Origin: Candidatus Omnitrophota bacterium
GTDB taxonomy: Bacteria; Hinthialibacterota; Hinthialibacteria; Hinthialibacterales; Hinthialibacteraceae
Assembly (NCBI GenBank): GCA_013177805.1
Contig: JABLXU010000002.1
Span: forward strand, 62,001-126,000
Direction: 5' to 3'
DNA: 64,000 nucleotides
Shown here: positions 54,442-64,000 of the stretch, piece after piece
Numbering within the stretch: the first letter of the stretch is position 1
Layout of the letters: the number at the start of each line of letters is the position of its first letter
The notes under the pieces: model-generated
Told to the model about the DNA's origin: nothing
What the model saw: only the letters and a program-made list of their open reading frames with translations
Databases searched by the model: none
Translations under genes and position numbers: made by a program

Positions 54442-56823
54442 ATGTTCAAGTCATCATCCGGTTTTTATAGCCTATTCCATGGCGCGTCTTTCCGGATCGT
54501 TCCGTTTTTTCTACTGATCCCGTTCCTCTTGGGATTCGCTCAAAATCAACTCGTAACCAGCCTCGAGAAATTGGAACCATTGGAAGTGACCAGCGTCACG
54601 GGCCAACAGGTCTCCCTGCAAGCCAGCGAAGGAAAAATCCTGCTGCTCCATTGTTGGAACACGGGAAAATCGGAATCCCCCAAAAACGCCATCGAGTTGC
54701 TTTTGTTGTATCAACGTTTTCATGAGAAAGGATTAGAAGTCATGGGGATTTGCACGGATTCCAGCGCGGAAAGTGTGCTTTCCTTCTCGCGGAAATGGCA
54801 AATCCCCTGGCCCCTGGTATTGAATACGCAAGCGGATGGGATGAGCCTCACAGAGCGGCTTCGGATTCCTGAAATCCCCTGCAACCTGGTGGTGAACGCG
54901 CAAGGGGGGATTCTGGCCCAAAACCTGGCCGGCGAAAAGGCACACCAGGTCATGGCGGACCTGTTAGGCGTCGCGCTGAACGGTCCAGCCCAACCGGAGC
55001 GATCTCAAATCCAAACGGAGCCGGTCTCTCTCCCCGCTTCTCCCCAAGATGAAGCCGAACACGAAGGTTGGCTTTATATCAAAGAAGGCATGGGACTCGT
55101 TACGGGTGCGCCGGGATACTCCATAGCGCGACATGTGCCTCCGGGTAAGGAAGAACAGGCTTTGCGCGATCAAGGATGGTTATCCAACCTCATCGCGGGG
55201 CCGCTGGACATCGAGACGCCCAACCAAGTGCTGCCCCTCCGGGGGAAGTGGTATTGGAATCCAGGAGAGAGTGTCCAATCGAAACCCGAAATCGCCCACA
55301 CGTTGCTGCTCTTCAGCCCGGTGATGGCCAACGGCGAAATCCGCCTGCGGGCAATCGTGAACACCGGGCAGGAAGGCGTGCGGATCATCTTCGGGTATCA
55401 ATCTCCCAACCGGTATTTCGTGTGGAACATCGGCGGATGGGACAATACCTGCAGCGTTGTGGAAAAATGGTCGGCCTTGCATGAGCAGGCCTTGGAGGAA
55501 ATCACACCCCGCGCCCCTTTCCACCTGCCGCCTGGCCAATGGCACGACATCCGCCTGGTGCTCGATTCCAGCGAGAAACAAGTGGAAGGGTATCTTGACG
55601 GTGCCCAAATCATGAAATGCGTGATTCCCGAATCTTTCGAAGGGCGCTTGGGAATCGGCACCTGGAAGACCCAAGCCGATTTCCACTCCATCCGCATCAC
55701 GGGAACGGGGTCCTCCGCCCCGGTTTACCCGGCCAGCCTAATGAATCCCAAAGAATTCTTCAACAAATTGGGTATCCGTGTTCAATGGGACCAACCCGGC
55801 ACGCCAGGCATTCCGATTTACGCTGTGGTGTTCAATTCGCCCGCCTTCATGGCCGGTTTGCAAAGTGACGACGTCATCACCGCGGTGGAAGGCATCCCGC
55901 TGGACGATCCCTCGCAATACCGCGCTATCATCGAAAAAGCCCTGGCGCAAGCCGCGGATCAAGGCCGCTCCGCGATTTCTCTCTCCGTCAGCCGTGGCCG
56001 CTCCGGAGAATCCAGAACCGTCTCCCTATCGACGATCCGCAGGGTGACACCCCGCCACGATCCCTGGCAAAATCCTCCCGGACTATTCGCCGGCGGAATG
56101 GGGATGGGTGGGTATGGTATGATGGGTGTTGGGAATCCCATGCCTAACCCGGCTTATAATCAACAGGTTCAGCAGATGATCGCGGACCAACAATGGGAGG
56201 ATACGCCCTGGACCGGTTCCCTGACGGTTCAATCCGATGAGCAATTCCTGCCCCTGCGGGGAGGATGGATCCAGCGGGGAAACACCTTCGTCCAAACCGA
56301 CATCACCGCGCAGCCCGCCGTGTTACTATTTAGTCCTTATCTGCAAAGCGGCGAACTTCGCCTGCGGGCGAAAACCACCGGGGGAGCGGAGGGAGTCCGG
56401 ATCATTTTCGGCTTCGCGCCCCTCAAGCCGTATTACGTCTGGAACATCGGGGGATGGAATAACCAGTATACCGGCATCGAGCTGTGGCACGACTTAGACA
56501 ACTATCCGGGAATGAACGTCTTTCAAGAGAATCGGTTTACCTTCACGCCCGGCGTCTGGCATGAAATCCGGGTGGTATTCAACGCGGAAACCCGGCGGTT
56601 GGACGGTTATGTGGACAGCCAAAATGTGATCTCCACCCAACTCGATCTCCCCATCGAAGGCCGCCTGGGCGTGGGAACCTGGGGCACGCTGGCCGAATTT
56701 CAATCCATCCAAATCCTCGGGCCGGATGCGGATCCAGCGCGTCCCGTACCCGCTCCTGGGGATATTCCCTCTTCCCCGGATGAATCGCCGAGTGCGGCAG
56801 TCCCCAGCGGGACACCCCCGTAA
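54442..56823 (+). CDS. Redoxin-like / jelly-roll / PDZ / jelly-roll chimeric exported protein
   Basis: About 793 residues. Signal-type helix (FFLLIPFLLGF), then a thioredoxin-like fold (about 35-170; EGKILLLHCWNTGKSES, VVNAQGGILAQNLAG). Only the first Cys of the CxxC site is present, so disulfide chemistry is unlikely. Two related DUF1080/LamG-like jelly rolls (about 240-420 and 575-765) share VRIIFGxxxxxxYxVWNIGGWxN and GRLGxGTW. Between them are a PDZ domain (about 431-533; FNSPAFMAGLQSDDVITAVEG) and a Gly/Met-rich linker (GGMGMGGYGMMGVG). The tail is Pro/Ser-rich. A periplasmic scaffold binding glycans and peptides is a reasonable inference. ATG 54442 is chosen over a longer frame that runs through a repeat. 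Confidence 0.75.
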   Translation: MFKSSSGFYSLFHGASFRIVPFFLLIPFLLGFAQNQLVTSLEKLEPLEVTSVTGQQVSLQASEGKILLLHCWNTGKSESPKNAIELLLLYQRFHEKGLEVMGICTDSSAESVLSFSRKWQIPWPLVLNTQADGMSLTERLRIPEIPCNLVVNAQGGILAQNLAGEKAHQVMADLLGVALNGPAQPERSQIQTEPVSLPASPQDEAEHEGWLYIKEGMGLVTGAPGYSIARHVPPGKEEQALRDQGWLSNLIAGPLDIETPNQVLPLRGKWYWNPGESVQSKPEIAHTLLLFSPVMANGEIRLRAIVNTGQEGVRIIFGYQSPNRYFVWNIGGWDNTCSVVEKWSALHEQALEEITPRAPFHLPPGQWHDIRLVLDSSEKQVEGYLDGAQIMKCVIPESFEGRLGIGTWKTQADFHSIRITGTGSSAPVYPASLMNPKEFFNKLGIRVQWDQPGTPGIPIYAVVFNSPAFMAGLQSDDVITAVEGIPLDDPSQYRAIIEKALAQAADQGRSAISLSVSRGRSGESRTVSLSTIRRVTPRHDPWQNPPGLFAGGMGMGGYGMMGVGNPMPNPAYNQQVQQMIADQQWEDTPWTGSLTVQSDEQFLPLRGGWIQRGNTFVQTDITAQPAVLLFSPYLQSGELRLRAKTTGGAEGVRIIFGFAPLKPYYVWNIGGWNNQYTGIELWHDLDNYPGMNVFQENRFTFTPGVWHEIRVVFNAETRRLDGYVDSQNVISTQLDLPIEGRLGVGTWGTLAEFQSIQILGPDADPARPVPAPGDIPSSPDESPSAAVPSGTPP

Positions 56824-57021
56824 CGAAATCGAACGATCGCCGGCTGGCGGCTAACCTCCGATCCCCAATTCCATGACTTCCCTTGCCACGATCCGGATAG
56901 TCTGTTTCAATGATTCTATCGGACGTATGAATGATTGTGTGGAATATCGGGGATTCCGTGATTCTTCGGCCAAATGGAGATGCTCTATTCCTCCGAAGGC
57001 CTGCGTAGAGGGAATCCGAAA

Positions 57022-57621
57022 ATGCCAACCGCCAGGGTCAAATCATTTACCTTAATCGAACTATTAATCGTGGTGGCGATTATCGGCATCCTGGCCGCGA
57101 TCGCGGTTCCCAACTTCCTGAACGCCCAGGTCCGTGCCAAGATTTCCCGCTCCATGTCGGATCAGCGCACCATGGAATTGGCCATTTTGCAATACACCTT
57201 GGATGCCAACGACAACCCGCCCCACTCCCACGAAGTCAACCAGAACTATTGGCTGACCACGCCGGTCGCTTATCTCACCAGTTTTTTGTTCGATCCCTTC
57301 CAACAGATTCCCGATGCCAAAAGCCTGTTCACCGTGGATGGCCGGTTAAATTTAACCAAGCAACAACACCATTGGGATCCCTATGACAAGCGGTATTGGC
57401 CCGCGTTAGCCCCTGAATATTTCGACCCTAAAATCAATCCCGATTTCGGTTTCCGCCGGCAATCCATCGGCGTGATCATCGGACTGGGGCCGACGAGCAC
57501 CTATAAAGGCGCCAGCACCACCGACTGGCATCCCTACGAAACTTCCAACGGCCTCTACAGCATTGGAATCATCCGGCGGTATGTCCCCGGCCGGCCCAAA
57601 GTGGATTTCGCCATGCCCTAA
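57022..57621 (+). CDS. Prepilin-type (type II secretion/type IV pilin-like) pseudopilin
   Basis: 199 residues. Class III signal with KSFTLIELLIVVAIIGILAA, Glu5 of the mature protein present, then AVPNFLNAQVRAK and a soluble C-terminal domain rich in Pro and aromatic residues. The residue before FTLIE is Ser, not Gly; many such proteins in PVC and candidate phyla have Ala or Ser there. It would be processed by a prepilin peptidase and assembled by a type II or type IV system not encoded here. AGAGGGA before ATG 57022 supports the start. It may be one of many dispersed single pseudopilins. Confidence 0.85.
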   Translation: MPTARVKSFTLIELLIVVAIIGILAAIAVPNFLNAQVRAKISRSMSDQRTMELAILQYTLDANDNPPHSHEVNQNYWLTTPVAYLTSFLFDPFQQIPDAKSLFTVDGRLNLTKQQHHWDPYDKRYWPALAPEYFDPKINPDFGFRRQSIGVIIGLGPTSTYKGASTTDWHPYETSNGLYSIGIIRRYVPGRPKVDFAMP

Positions 57622-57670
57622 CCACCGGAAGGTCCGCTCGTCACCTCCCGTCCACCATCCGAACGGCCCC

Positions 57671-59110
<1,440 letters not shown>

Positions 59111-59139
59111 TCATCATGATTCGGAGAGAAAGGAGCGGG

Positions 59140-59168
59140 AATGAAACGAGCCACCGGATGGTGGCTCG
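59140..59168 (-). terminator. Attenuator hairpin of the thiC leader
   Basis: Perfect stem CGAGCCACC (59147-59155) with GGTGGCTCG (59160-59168) and a 4-base loop, followed on the minus strand by TTTCATT. It lies between the TPP aptamer and thiC, so it is probably the expression platform: TPP binding favours termination. Confidence 0.8.
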
Positions 59169-59202
59169 GGAAGGAATTTTCCAGGCAGATACAACCTGAA
59201 AC

Positions 59203-59295
59203 TCCGTCGCTTCCCTCCGCCGGTATGATCCGGATCAGGTTCGAGGGGTATCTCCACGCGGGAGATTCTCAGGGCCGAGGCCCACCCCCAGCGAG
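59203..59295 (-). promoter_or_regulatory. TPP riboswitch (THI box) upstream of thiC
   Basis: On the minus strand the leader reads GGGGGTGGGCC, then CCCTGAGAATC (pyrimidine-sensing J3-2 region), then ACCCCTCGAACCTGATCCGG and ATCATACCGGCGGAGGGAAGC, the canonical thi-box conserved blocks. It controls thiC about 140 bases downstream with the following terminator hairpin. Confidence 0.97.
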
Positions 59296-59640
59296 TAAAT
59301 AGAATCCTAATGGCAAGAGAAAGTTTTGTCAATTGTGAATCAGCCGGTAACGGTTGCAGGCCCGAATCGATGGCCATGGTTTCTCCCAGCCGGTATCGCT
59401 GTTTTTTTTCCCCCGCCTTTTTTACTGATTGGATAAACCAATAAAAACCGGCTCCGGGATCGCAAAAAAGCCACAGTTTAGCAAGCACGGGCTTATACGG
59501 GGTTACATTCCATGGGAGCCATCGCCACCAGGACGATCCATCAGGAGCCGGCCTAATTAAATTTAGACCGAATCTCCAGTAAAAGCAACAAGGATTCCGC
59601 TGAAAAGGGTGAAATCCGCATTTCATTTCTCAAGCCTTGC
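59296..59640. other. Intergenic region between thiC leader and DUF4416 gene
   Basis: About 345 bases. It should contain the thiC promoter on the minus strand. Open frames here (for example 59114-59626 minus) run through the riboswitch and are not credible. No terminator was recognised after the DUF4416 gene. Confidence 0.4.
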
Positions 59641-60177
59641 TCATCCCTTCCCGGCAGTCAATTCCTTCAACTGGTTTTGATAAATTTTCCGAACCATAAG
59701 AAAAAAGTCCTTGTGATGCCAATAGTCCGGATAGGTCCAGGGCAATTTCACGAAATCCCCGTGAGTGTAGACCATGGTAACTTCTCCGTAGATTCCCCGG
59801 CCCAGGTAGATCCGCTGGCTGAAATTCTTGGTGCTGGCCAACACCAGGTTGGATTCGCCGAGATACCCAGGATCGAGATTGATTCTCCGCCGTCCGTTTT
59901 CTGAGAACTGTTCTTCCCACAGGTTCGATAACTGCTTGCCATGAACCAACTCCTCCGGATTCCTCAGTTCCTGGAGGGAAACATAACACCGGGTGAGCTT
60001 CGCCCCCATTTCCGCTTCGTAGTAGGTGGTTTCGATAAAGGGATAATACTCGCTCACCAGGTCGATCGGCCCGAAATGCGCCTCGATCCGCCTCCGGGCC
60101 TCCTCCCACACCGCCGGGTCTCTGAACAACACTCCGTAGATCCACTTGACCTTTTGGGGCGGACGGATCTTCCCCAC
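59641..60177 (-). CDS. DUF4416 family protein
   Basis: 178 residues, the family's full length. Features: KWIYGVLF near the start, FIETTYYEAEMG, NLDPGYLGESNLVLASTKNF and RIYLGRGIYGEVTMVY, with WTYPDYW near the end. The family is conserved in deltaproteobacteria and several candidate phyla and has no assigned function. It starts with GTG 60177, with AGGAGG eight bases upstream. An overlapping longer minus-strand frame (59630-60262) is out of phase and not real. Confidence 0.9.
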   Translation of the reverse strand: MGKIRPPQKVKWIYGVLFRDPAVWEEARRRIEAHFGPIDLVSEYYPFIETTYYEAEMGAKLTRCYVSLQELRNPEELVHGKQLSNLWEEQFSENGRRRINLDPGYLGESNLVLASTKNFSQRIYLGRGIYGEVTMVYTHGDFVKLPWTYPDYWHHKDFFLMVRKIYQNQLKELTAGKG

Positions 60178-60302
60178 AGAACCTGCCTCCTTCCTGGCTA
60201 GGAAATATCTTTATCCCTTCCCCCGGCATTCCATTTTCGACATTATAGCCAAATAACTCCAAACCATAGGAACAGGTTGAAATACATAGATCTATACTCC
60301 AT

Positions 60303-61931
60303 ATGATGAATCCAATCGCTCCCCGTCATTCATATTGCTCCCTTCCTCTCATTCTCCCCGCTTTGTTGCTCGCGGTGACGGCCGTGGGTTTGGAGCTCGG
60401 GATCTTTCTCCGCACTGGCCATTTTGTCTATCCCCTCGACGATCCCTACATCCACCTCGCCATGGCCCGCCATTTCGCCGAAAGCGGTATCTTCGGCGTC
60501 TCCCTGGCGGGTTTCAGTGCCTCATCCTCATCCCCCTTGTGGACTTTGCTGGTGGCTTTCAACTTCTGGATATTCGGAAACCATGAAATCATCCCTTTCC
60601 TGCTGAATCTCCTCGCCGCGGTTCCCCTGGCATGGCGGCTGACCCGCCACGCCGCCCGGCATTGGCACTCAGAATGGACCGCGGCCGCGGCCACCTCGTT
60701 TTTTCTGTTTGCCCTCCCTTTGCCCGCGCTGATCTCTCTGGGCATGGAACACACCTTGCACATTCTCCTGGTCCTGCTGCTGGTCAGCCGGATTGGTCAT
60801 CCCGTGCCCGAATCCACGCGATTCTCCACCAATTTTCATCTTTTTTTCCTGGGTTTCGCGGCCACATTGACACGCTACGAAACCGGCTTCGTGACGGTTC
60901 CGCTTCTGGTAATCCTGGCGCTCCGGCGTGACTGGACCGCGGCCGCCACCCTCGCGGCGGCCTGCGCCTTACCGGTCGTGATGATTGGAGGAATCAACGC
61001 GGGCCTGGGTTGGCATTTCTTCCCCAACTCCGTTCTGATGAAAAGCGTCCTGGGGTCTTCCGGATGGGAACAGGTGGATCAAATCGCCAAACGCTTTTAC
61101 GGCCAACTGCTGGGAACGCCCCACTTGTTGCTCCCTTTCGCGTTCTCCCTGGGAGCCGGGCTGTACACCCTGCGCGGCGACCCGGATTTCTCTTCCCCCG
61201 AAACCATCCGGAATTTTGTATTTCCCGTGGCGCTCATGCTGCACTGTTCCCTGGCCCTTATCGGATGGTTCTACCGCTACGAGGCCTATCTGCTGGCTCT
61301 GGGATGGATGGCCTTGGTCCCCTTTATCCCCACGCCGGCGGGGTGGTATCGCGAAATCTGGACCACCGCCGCTCCCCGGTTCAACCGCTTCGTGATTCAT
61401 GCCGCCCTGGTTGGAATGCTGCTTCTGGGCTTGACTCCCTTCTGGGACCATCTGCAATCCATCCGGCGGATTGTTCCGGGCGCGGAGAACATCTATCATC
61501 AGCAATATCAAATGGGATTGTTTTTACGTGCCTGCTACAATGGAGCCACAGTGGCTGCCAACGACATCGGAGCGATCAACTACCTCGCCGATATCGAATG
61601 CCTTGACCTGATGGGATTGGGCAGCCGCGAGCCGGGCTGGGCCAATGCCCAAGGGCGGTGGGGAGCCGCCTTTATCGAATCCTGGTGCCGGCAACGCAAC
61701 GCCAGGATCGCGGTGATTTATGAAAGCTGGTTTCGCCGGAATCTGCCAGAATCCTGGATCAAAATCGGCGAGTGGACCGTGAACCAACAAGAGACCGTCG
61801 CCGATACCACGGTGGCCTTCTTCGCCCTTTCTCCCGATGAAGCCCCCCGCCTGCGGGCGCATTTGGAAGAGTTTTCCTCCCAGTTGCCTCCCGGCATCCA
61901 GGTTAGATTCATTGATTCGTCACCGCAATAA
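60303..61931 (+). CDS. Polytopic membrane protein, GT-C glycosyltransferase-like
   Basis: 542 residues. About ten membrane helices. After the first helix comes the acidic loop YPLDDPYIHLAMARHF, with the paired acidic residues of GT-C fold enzymes, and SASSSSPLWTLLVAF. A C-terminal soluble domain (about 400-540) has NDIGAINYLADIECLDLMGL. The loop DDPYIHL and following sequences are shared with uncharacterised membrane glycosyltransferases. Probably glycosylates a lipid or protein at the outer face of the inner membrane. Two ATGs (60303, 60306) are possible and the ribosome site is weak. It is convergent with the C25 peptidase gene, 7 bases apart. Confidence 0.65.
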   Translation: MMNPIAPRHSYCSLPLILPALLLAVTAVGLELGIFLRTGHFVYPLDDPYIHLAMARHFAESGIFGVSLAGFSASSSSPLWTLLVAFNFWIFGNHEIIPFLLNLLAAVPLAWRLTRHAARHWHSEWTAAAATSFFLFALPLPALISLGMEHTLHILLVLLLVSRIGHPVPESTRFSTNFHLFFLGFAATLTRYETGFVTVPLLVILALRRDWTAAATLAAACALPVVMIGGINAGLGWHFFPNSVLMKSVLGSSGWEQVDQIAKRFYGQLLGTPHLLLPFAFSLGAGLYTLRGDPDFSSPETIRNFVFPVALMLHCSLALIGWFYRYEAYLLALGWMALVPFIPTPAGWYREIWTTAAPRFNRFVIHAALVGMLLLGLTPFWDHLQSIRRIVPGAENIYHQQYQMGLFLRACYNGATVAANDIGAINYLADIECLDLMGLGSREPGWANAQGRWGAAFIESWCRQRNARIAVIYESWFRRNLPESWIKIGEWTVNQQETVADTTVAFFALSPDEAPRLRAHLEEFSSQLPPGIQVRFIDSSPQ

Positions 61932-61938
61932 CGTTGAG

Positions 61939-64000
61939 TCAATTCCCTGATCCAGGCGGTGGGTACCGGAACCGGTTGTTGGCGTGCGTTTCCTCGTCCA
62001 CGATTTCATCCGGATCGACTACAATCTCCAAGGAGCGAAATTCAGATGGGATTCGGATTCCCCCAAAAGGTTGCCGTTGTCCCGGATCAAGATCATACAA
62101 CTTGGGGATCCGGATTGTCTCCATGCCCATCTGGCCGGGCAACTGGATCCCCAACTCCACAATGATCTGTTCGGCGCGGCTCTCGCCCTGATTCTGGATT
62201 TCAAAATAGATCTGATACCGCTTCCCGTCTTCGATCGGCTGCATTTCAAACGCGCTCTCCTTCACCACCAGATCAGCCTTTTTCATGACGGTCACCGGGA
62301 TGGAAATCGAACGTTCCCGGGGATCTTCCCACGGAATCCGCCGGCCGGGATCAATCACCAACGTCAGCGTGTGCGGTCCGGAATTGCCGATGGGATCCCA
62401 GCGTATACGCACGGATTTTTCCTGGCCGGGATCCAACCGGTCCACTATGGCCCCCCGCTGGCCAACAGTCACTTCCAGTTCTTTTCGCTCCTTCTCCTCC
62501 GTTCCAGTATAACCCCGGATCGTAATCTCCGTCGCGCTGGCCAGGCCCCGGTTGTGAATCCGGGCCTCCAGAAAAATGGTTTGACCCGCGCGGGGCGGGG
62601 ATGGCGTGAACGTCAACGAACCGGGCACAAAGTCCACATCCGGTAAACAGCCCGTGGCCGGAACGACCAACGGCGTGGAAGGCTCTTCGGCCGGCAGTTC
62701 CGCCGCGCCGTGGGCAATGAGCACGCGCCCGTTCCGGACCGTCATGGCTTCCACCCCGATCCGCCGGACCCCGGGATTGTGTTTCCCCGCGTAAGGTATC
62801 TCCCCTCGCAACCGCCCTTCTGGCGTTTGAGTGAGGGCGGCAACCTGCTCCTCAACTACGCTCCGGCCATCCTCCAACCAAACCCGGTATCCCGCCGGCA
62901 AGTCTTTTTCTTGTGCCAACTCCCATTCGTACGCGATGCCCTGGCTGGTGGCTTTTCCCGCCACCTCAACGTCCACGAATTCCGGGAACCGGATGAAGGG
63001 ATCGCCCAGGATGGCGAATTGGTCCATGGGTTCAAACCGCGGATACTGCGCCGCGCCAAGCAATTGGGCGGCGTAAAAGATCTGCCCCAGCGTTGGAAAA
63101 CGCCGGGTGAACGCGGCTTCATACAGGGCCCGCGCCAATGTGATATGATCTGAGGGAAATCCCCGGCCTGTCGCCCCCACCAGCGCGATCAAGCCTCCCT
63201 GCGGATGCGCCAGCAAGTCCTCCCCAATGGAAATGTTCCACTTGTCCCGCGGGTAATCGAACGTGGCGGTTTCGCAGGTAAACGCCCATAGGATGGGCAG
63301 CATCCCGCCATTGGTTAACTTCCTCGCGTCCGAGTATTTGGAACCGCCGCCGAAGAACATGCGTTCCTCGCCCAGCACATTGGGCGCGCCATGACCAAAA
63401 TAATCCCACAAAAAAACCCCCTGATTGAGGATGGCTACGATGTCTTCGGTCGCCTCCGGGCTGGTTTTGGCCCGCAACCTTTGCCGCAGCCTCTCGGGAA
63501 GATAGATATTGTCGATCAAGGGATAATCCGCGATGTGACGCCGCGTCAAACGAAATCCCTTCGGGATCCAATCCCGCGCCAGTTCATCGGAAAACCGCTC
63601 GAAATCATCATCGATCAGTTGAAAGACATGATTCATCCAGGGGCCGGGATTCACCGGATTCTGATACGCCAGGCTTTTCGATACCAGCACATCGATTTCG
63701 GTCGCCGCGCGCACCGCCCAGCGGGCCACCATCATATCCGGCAAGAGATCGGATTCCGCGTCACACCGGACAAACCAGTTTTCCACCGCGTAATTCGCGT
63801 GCTCCCGGAACCCAGGAACATAATTGCGGACTCCGTTTCGGTACCTCCCCCAGTAATCCCACGTCGCGTCGCCGGCCAACAACACCCACGAAGGCCGGGG
63901 ACGCTCCCAATTCCAATACGCGTATCGCAAAAAATCCCGCAAGCTGTAAGGCGACAACCGGCCATCCCCGAACAGATCATACAATTCCTCCACGGCCACC
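61939..64000 (-). CDS. Gingipain-type (C25) cysteine peptidase with CARDB domains (5' partial)
   Basis: The frame is open to the window edge, so the N terminus is missing. Visible order: a caspase-like C25 catalytic domain with SWVLLAGDATWDYWG, LPDMMVARW, DYFGHGAP (catalytic His about 201 from the visible start) and WAFTCETATF (nucleophile Cys about 241), then ALVGATGRGF and FAILGDPFIRFP; an Ig-like spacer; then two CARDB-type domains (about 455-560 and 570-680; HNRGLASATEI, QNQGESRAEQI, DPDEIVDEETHANN). No type IX sorting domain ends the protein. It is probably an extracellular or outer-membrane peptidase. Confidence 0.85.
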   Translation of the reverse strand, partial: VAVEELYDLFGDGRLSPYSLRDFLRYAYWNWERPRPSWVLLAGDATWDYWGRYRNGVRNYVPGFREHANYAVENWFVRCDAESDLLPDMMVARWAVRAATEIDVLVSKSLAYQNPVNPGPWMNHVFQLIDDDFERFSDELARDWIPKGFRLTRRHIADYPLIDNIYLPERLRQRLRAKTSPEATEDIVAILNQGVFLWDYFGHGAPNVLGEERMFFGGGSKYSDARKLTNGGMLPILWAFTCETATFDYPRDKWNISIGEDLLAHPQGGLIALVGATGRGFPSDHITLARALYEAAFTRRFPTLGQIFYAAQLLGAAQYPRFEPMDQFAILGDPFIRFPEFVDVEVAGKATSQGIAYEWELAQEKDLPAGYRVWLEDGRSVVEEQVAALTQTPEGRLRGEIPYAGKHNPGVRRIGVEAMTVRNGRVLIAHGAAELPAEEPSTPLVVPATGCLPDVDFVPGSLTFTPSPPRAGQTIFLEARIHNRGLASATEITIRGYTGTEEKERKELEVTVGQRGAIVDRLDPGQEKSVRIRWDPIGNSGPHTLTLVIDPGRRIPWEDPRERSISIPVTVMKKADLVVKESAFEMQPIEDGKRYQIYFEIQNQGESRAEQIIVELGIQLPGQMGMETIRIPKLYDLDPGQRQPFGGIRIPSEFRSLEIVVDPDEIVDEETHANNRFRYPPPGSGN

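Noticed and set aside
59630..60262. 210-codon minus-strand frame overlapping DUF4416
   Set aside because: Out of phase with the DUF4416 reading frame, which matches its family over its full length and has a good ribosome site.

Overview
The window looks like a piece of chromosome from a Gram-negative, heterotrophic, probably uncultivated bacterium. GC content looks moderately high by eye (not computed). Pointers to a PVC-type or candidate-phylum lineage (Planctomycetes, Lentisphaerae, Hydrogenedentota or Sumerlaeota-like) are: several Tat-exported enzymes (GH116, Gfo/Idh/MocA, DUF362), a very large secreted beta-helix/dockerin protein, a gingipain-type peptidase with CARDB domains, a pseudopilin without the usual Gly before FTLIE, and DUF4416. 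This placement is inference from gene content. There is no rRNA, tRNA, CRISPR array, phage or transposase gene in the window.

Layout. 1-4250: envelope polysaccharide or glycosylation membrane proteins (O-antigen-ligase/TPR protein, two membrane glycosyltransferases). 4400-5780: two unknown proteins, then about 0.9 kb of AT-rich non-coding DNA. 6676-10424: a radical SAM enzyme and a Tat-exported GH116 glucosidase. 10800-21201: a leucine-rich-repeat protein facing a 3,153-codon secreted giant (beta-helix repeats, carboxypeptidase-regulatory-like repeats, dockerin). 21321-26006: a 210-bp inverted-repeat element, a novel secreted protein with a VanX-like dipeptidase, and a DUF362 protein. 26171-36326: signalling, with a frameshifted MEDS-PAS histidine kinase, a Tat-exported oxidoreductase, a propeller sensor kinase, a receiver-PP2C phosphatase, a STAS protein and a NarL-type regulator. 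36470-40789: QueF, a UroD-like protein with a methyltransferase, a Dabb protein and a clan GH-A hydrolase.

41262-49928 is a coherent uptake and activation cassette: tandem-ACT protein, outer-membrane porin, a complete branched-chain/aromatic-type ABC importer (LivK, H, M, G, F) and phenylacetate-CoA ligase. It suggests import of aryl or branched acids followed by CoA activation. 50130-57621 holds secreted carbohydrate-related proteins, a sugar-binding lipoprotein, a redoxin/jelly-roll/PDZ chimera and a pseudopilin. 57671-59295 is thiC under a TPP riboswitch with a terminator. 59641-64000 holds DUF4416, a membrane glycosyltransferase-like protein and a C25 peptidase cut by the window edge.

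The most unusual signals are: (i) two copies of a roughly 200-bp non-coding element with terminal inverted repeats, flanking 6-bp direct repeats and a shared CCCTCTCC/GGAGAGGG palindromic core, one of them inside the liv operon; (ii) an exact 549-bp internal periodicity in the giant gene; (iii) a LivG ATPase whose ABC signature motif has lost its glycine; (iv) a one-base frameshift in a G5 run in a histidine kinase; and (v) several multi-domain secreted proteins with internal duplications that I cannot assign to known families.
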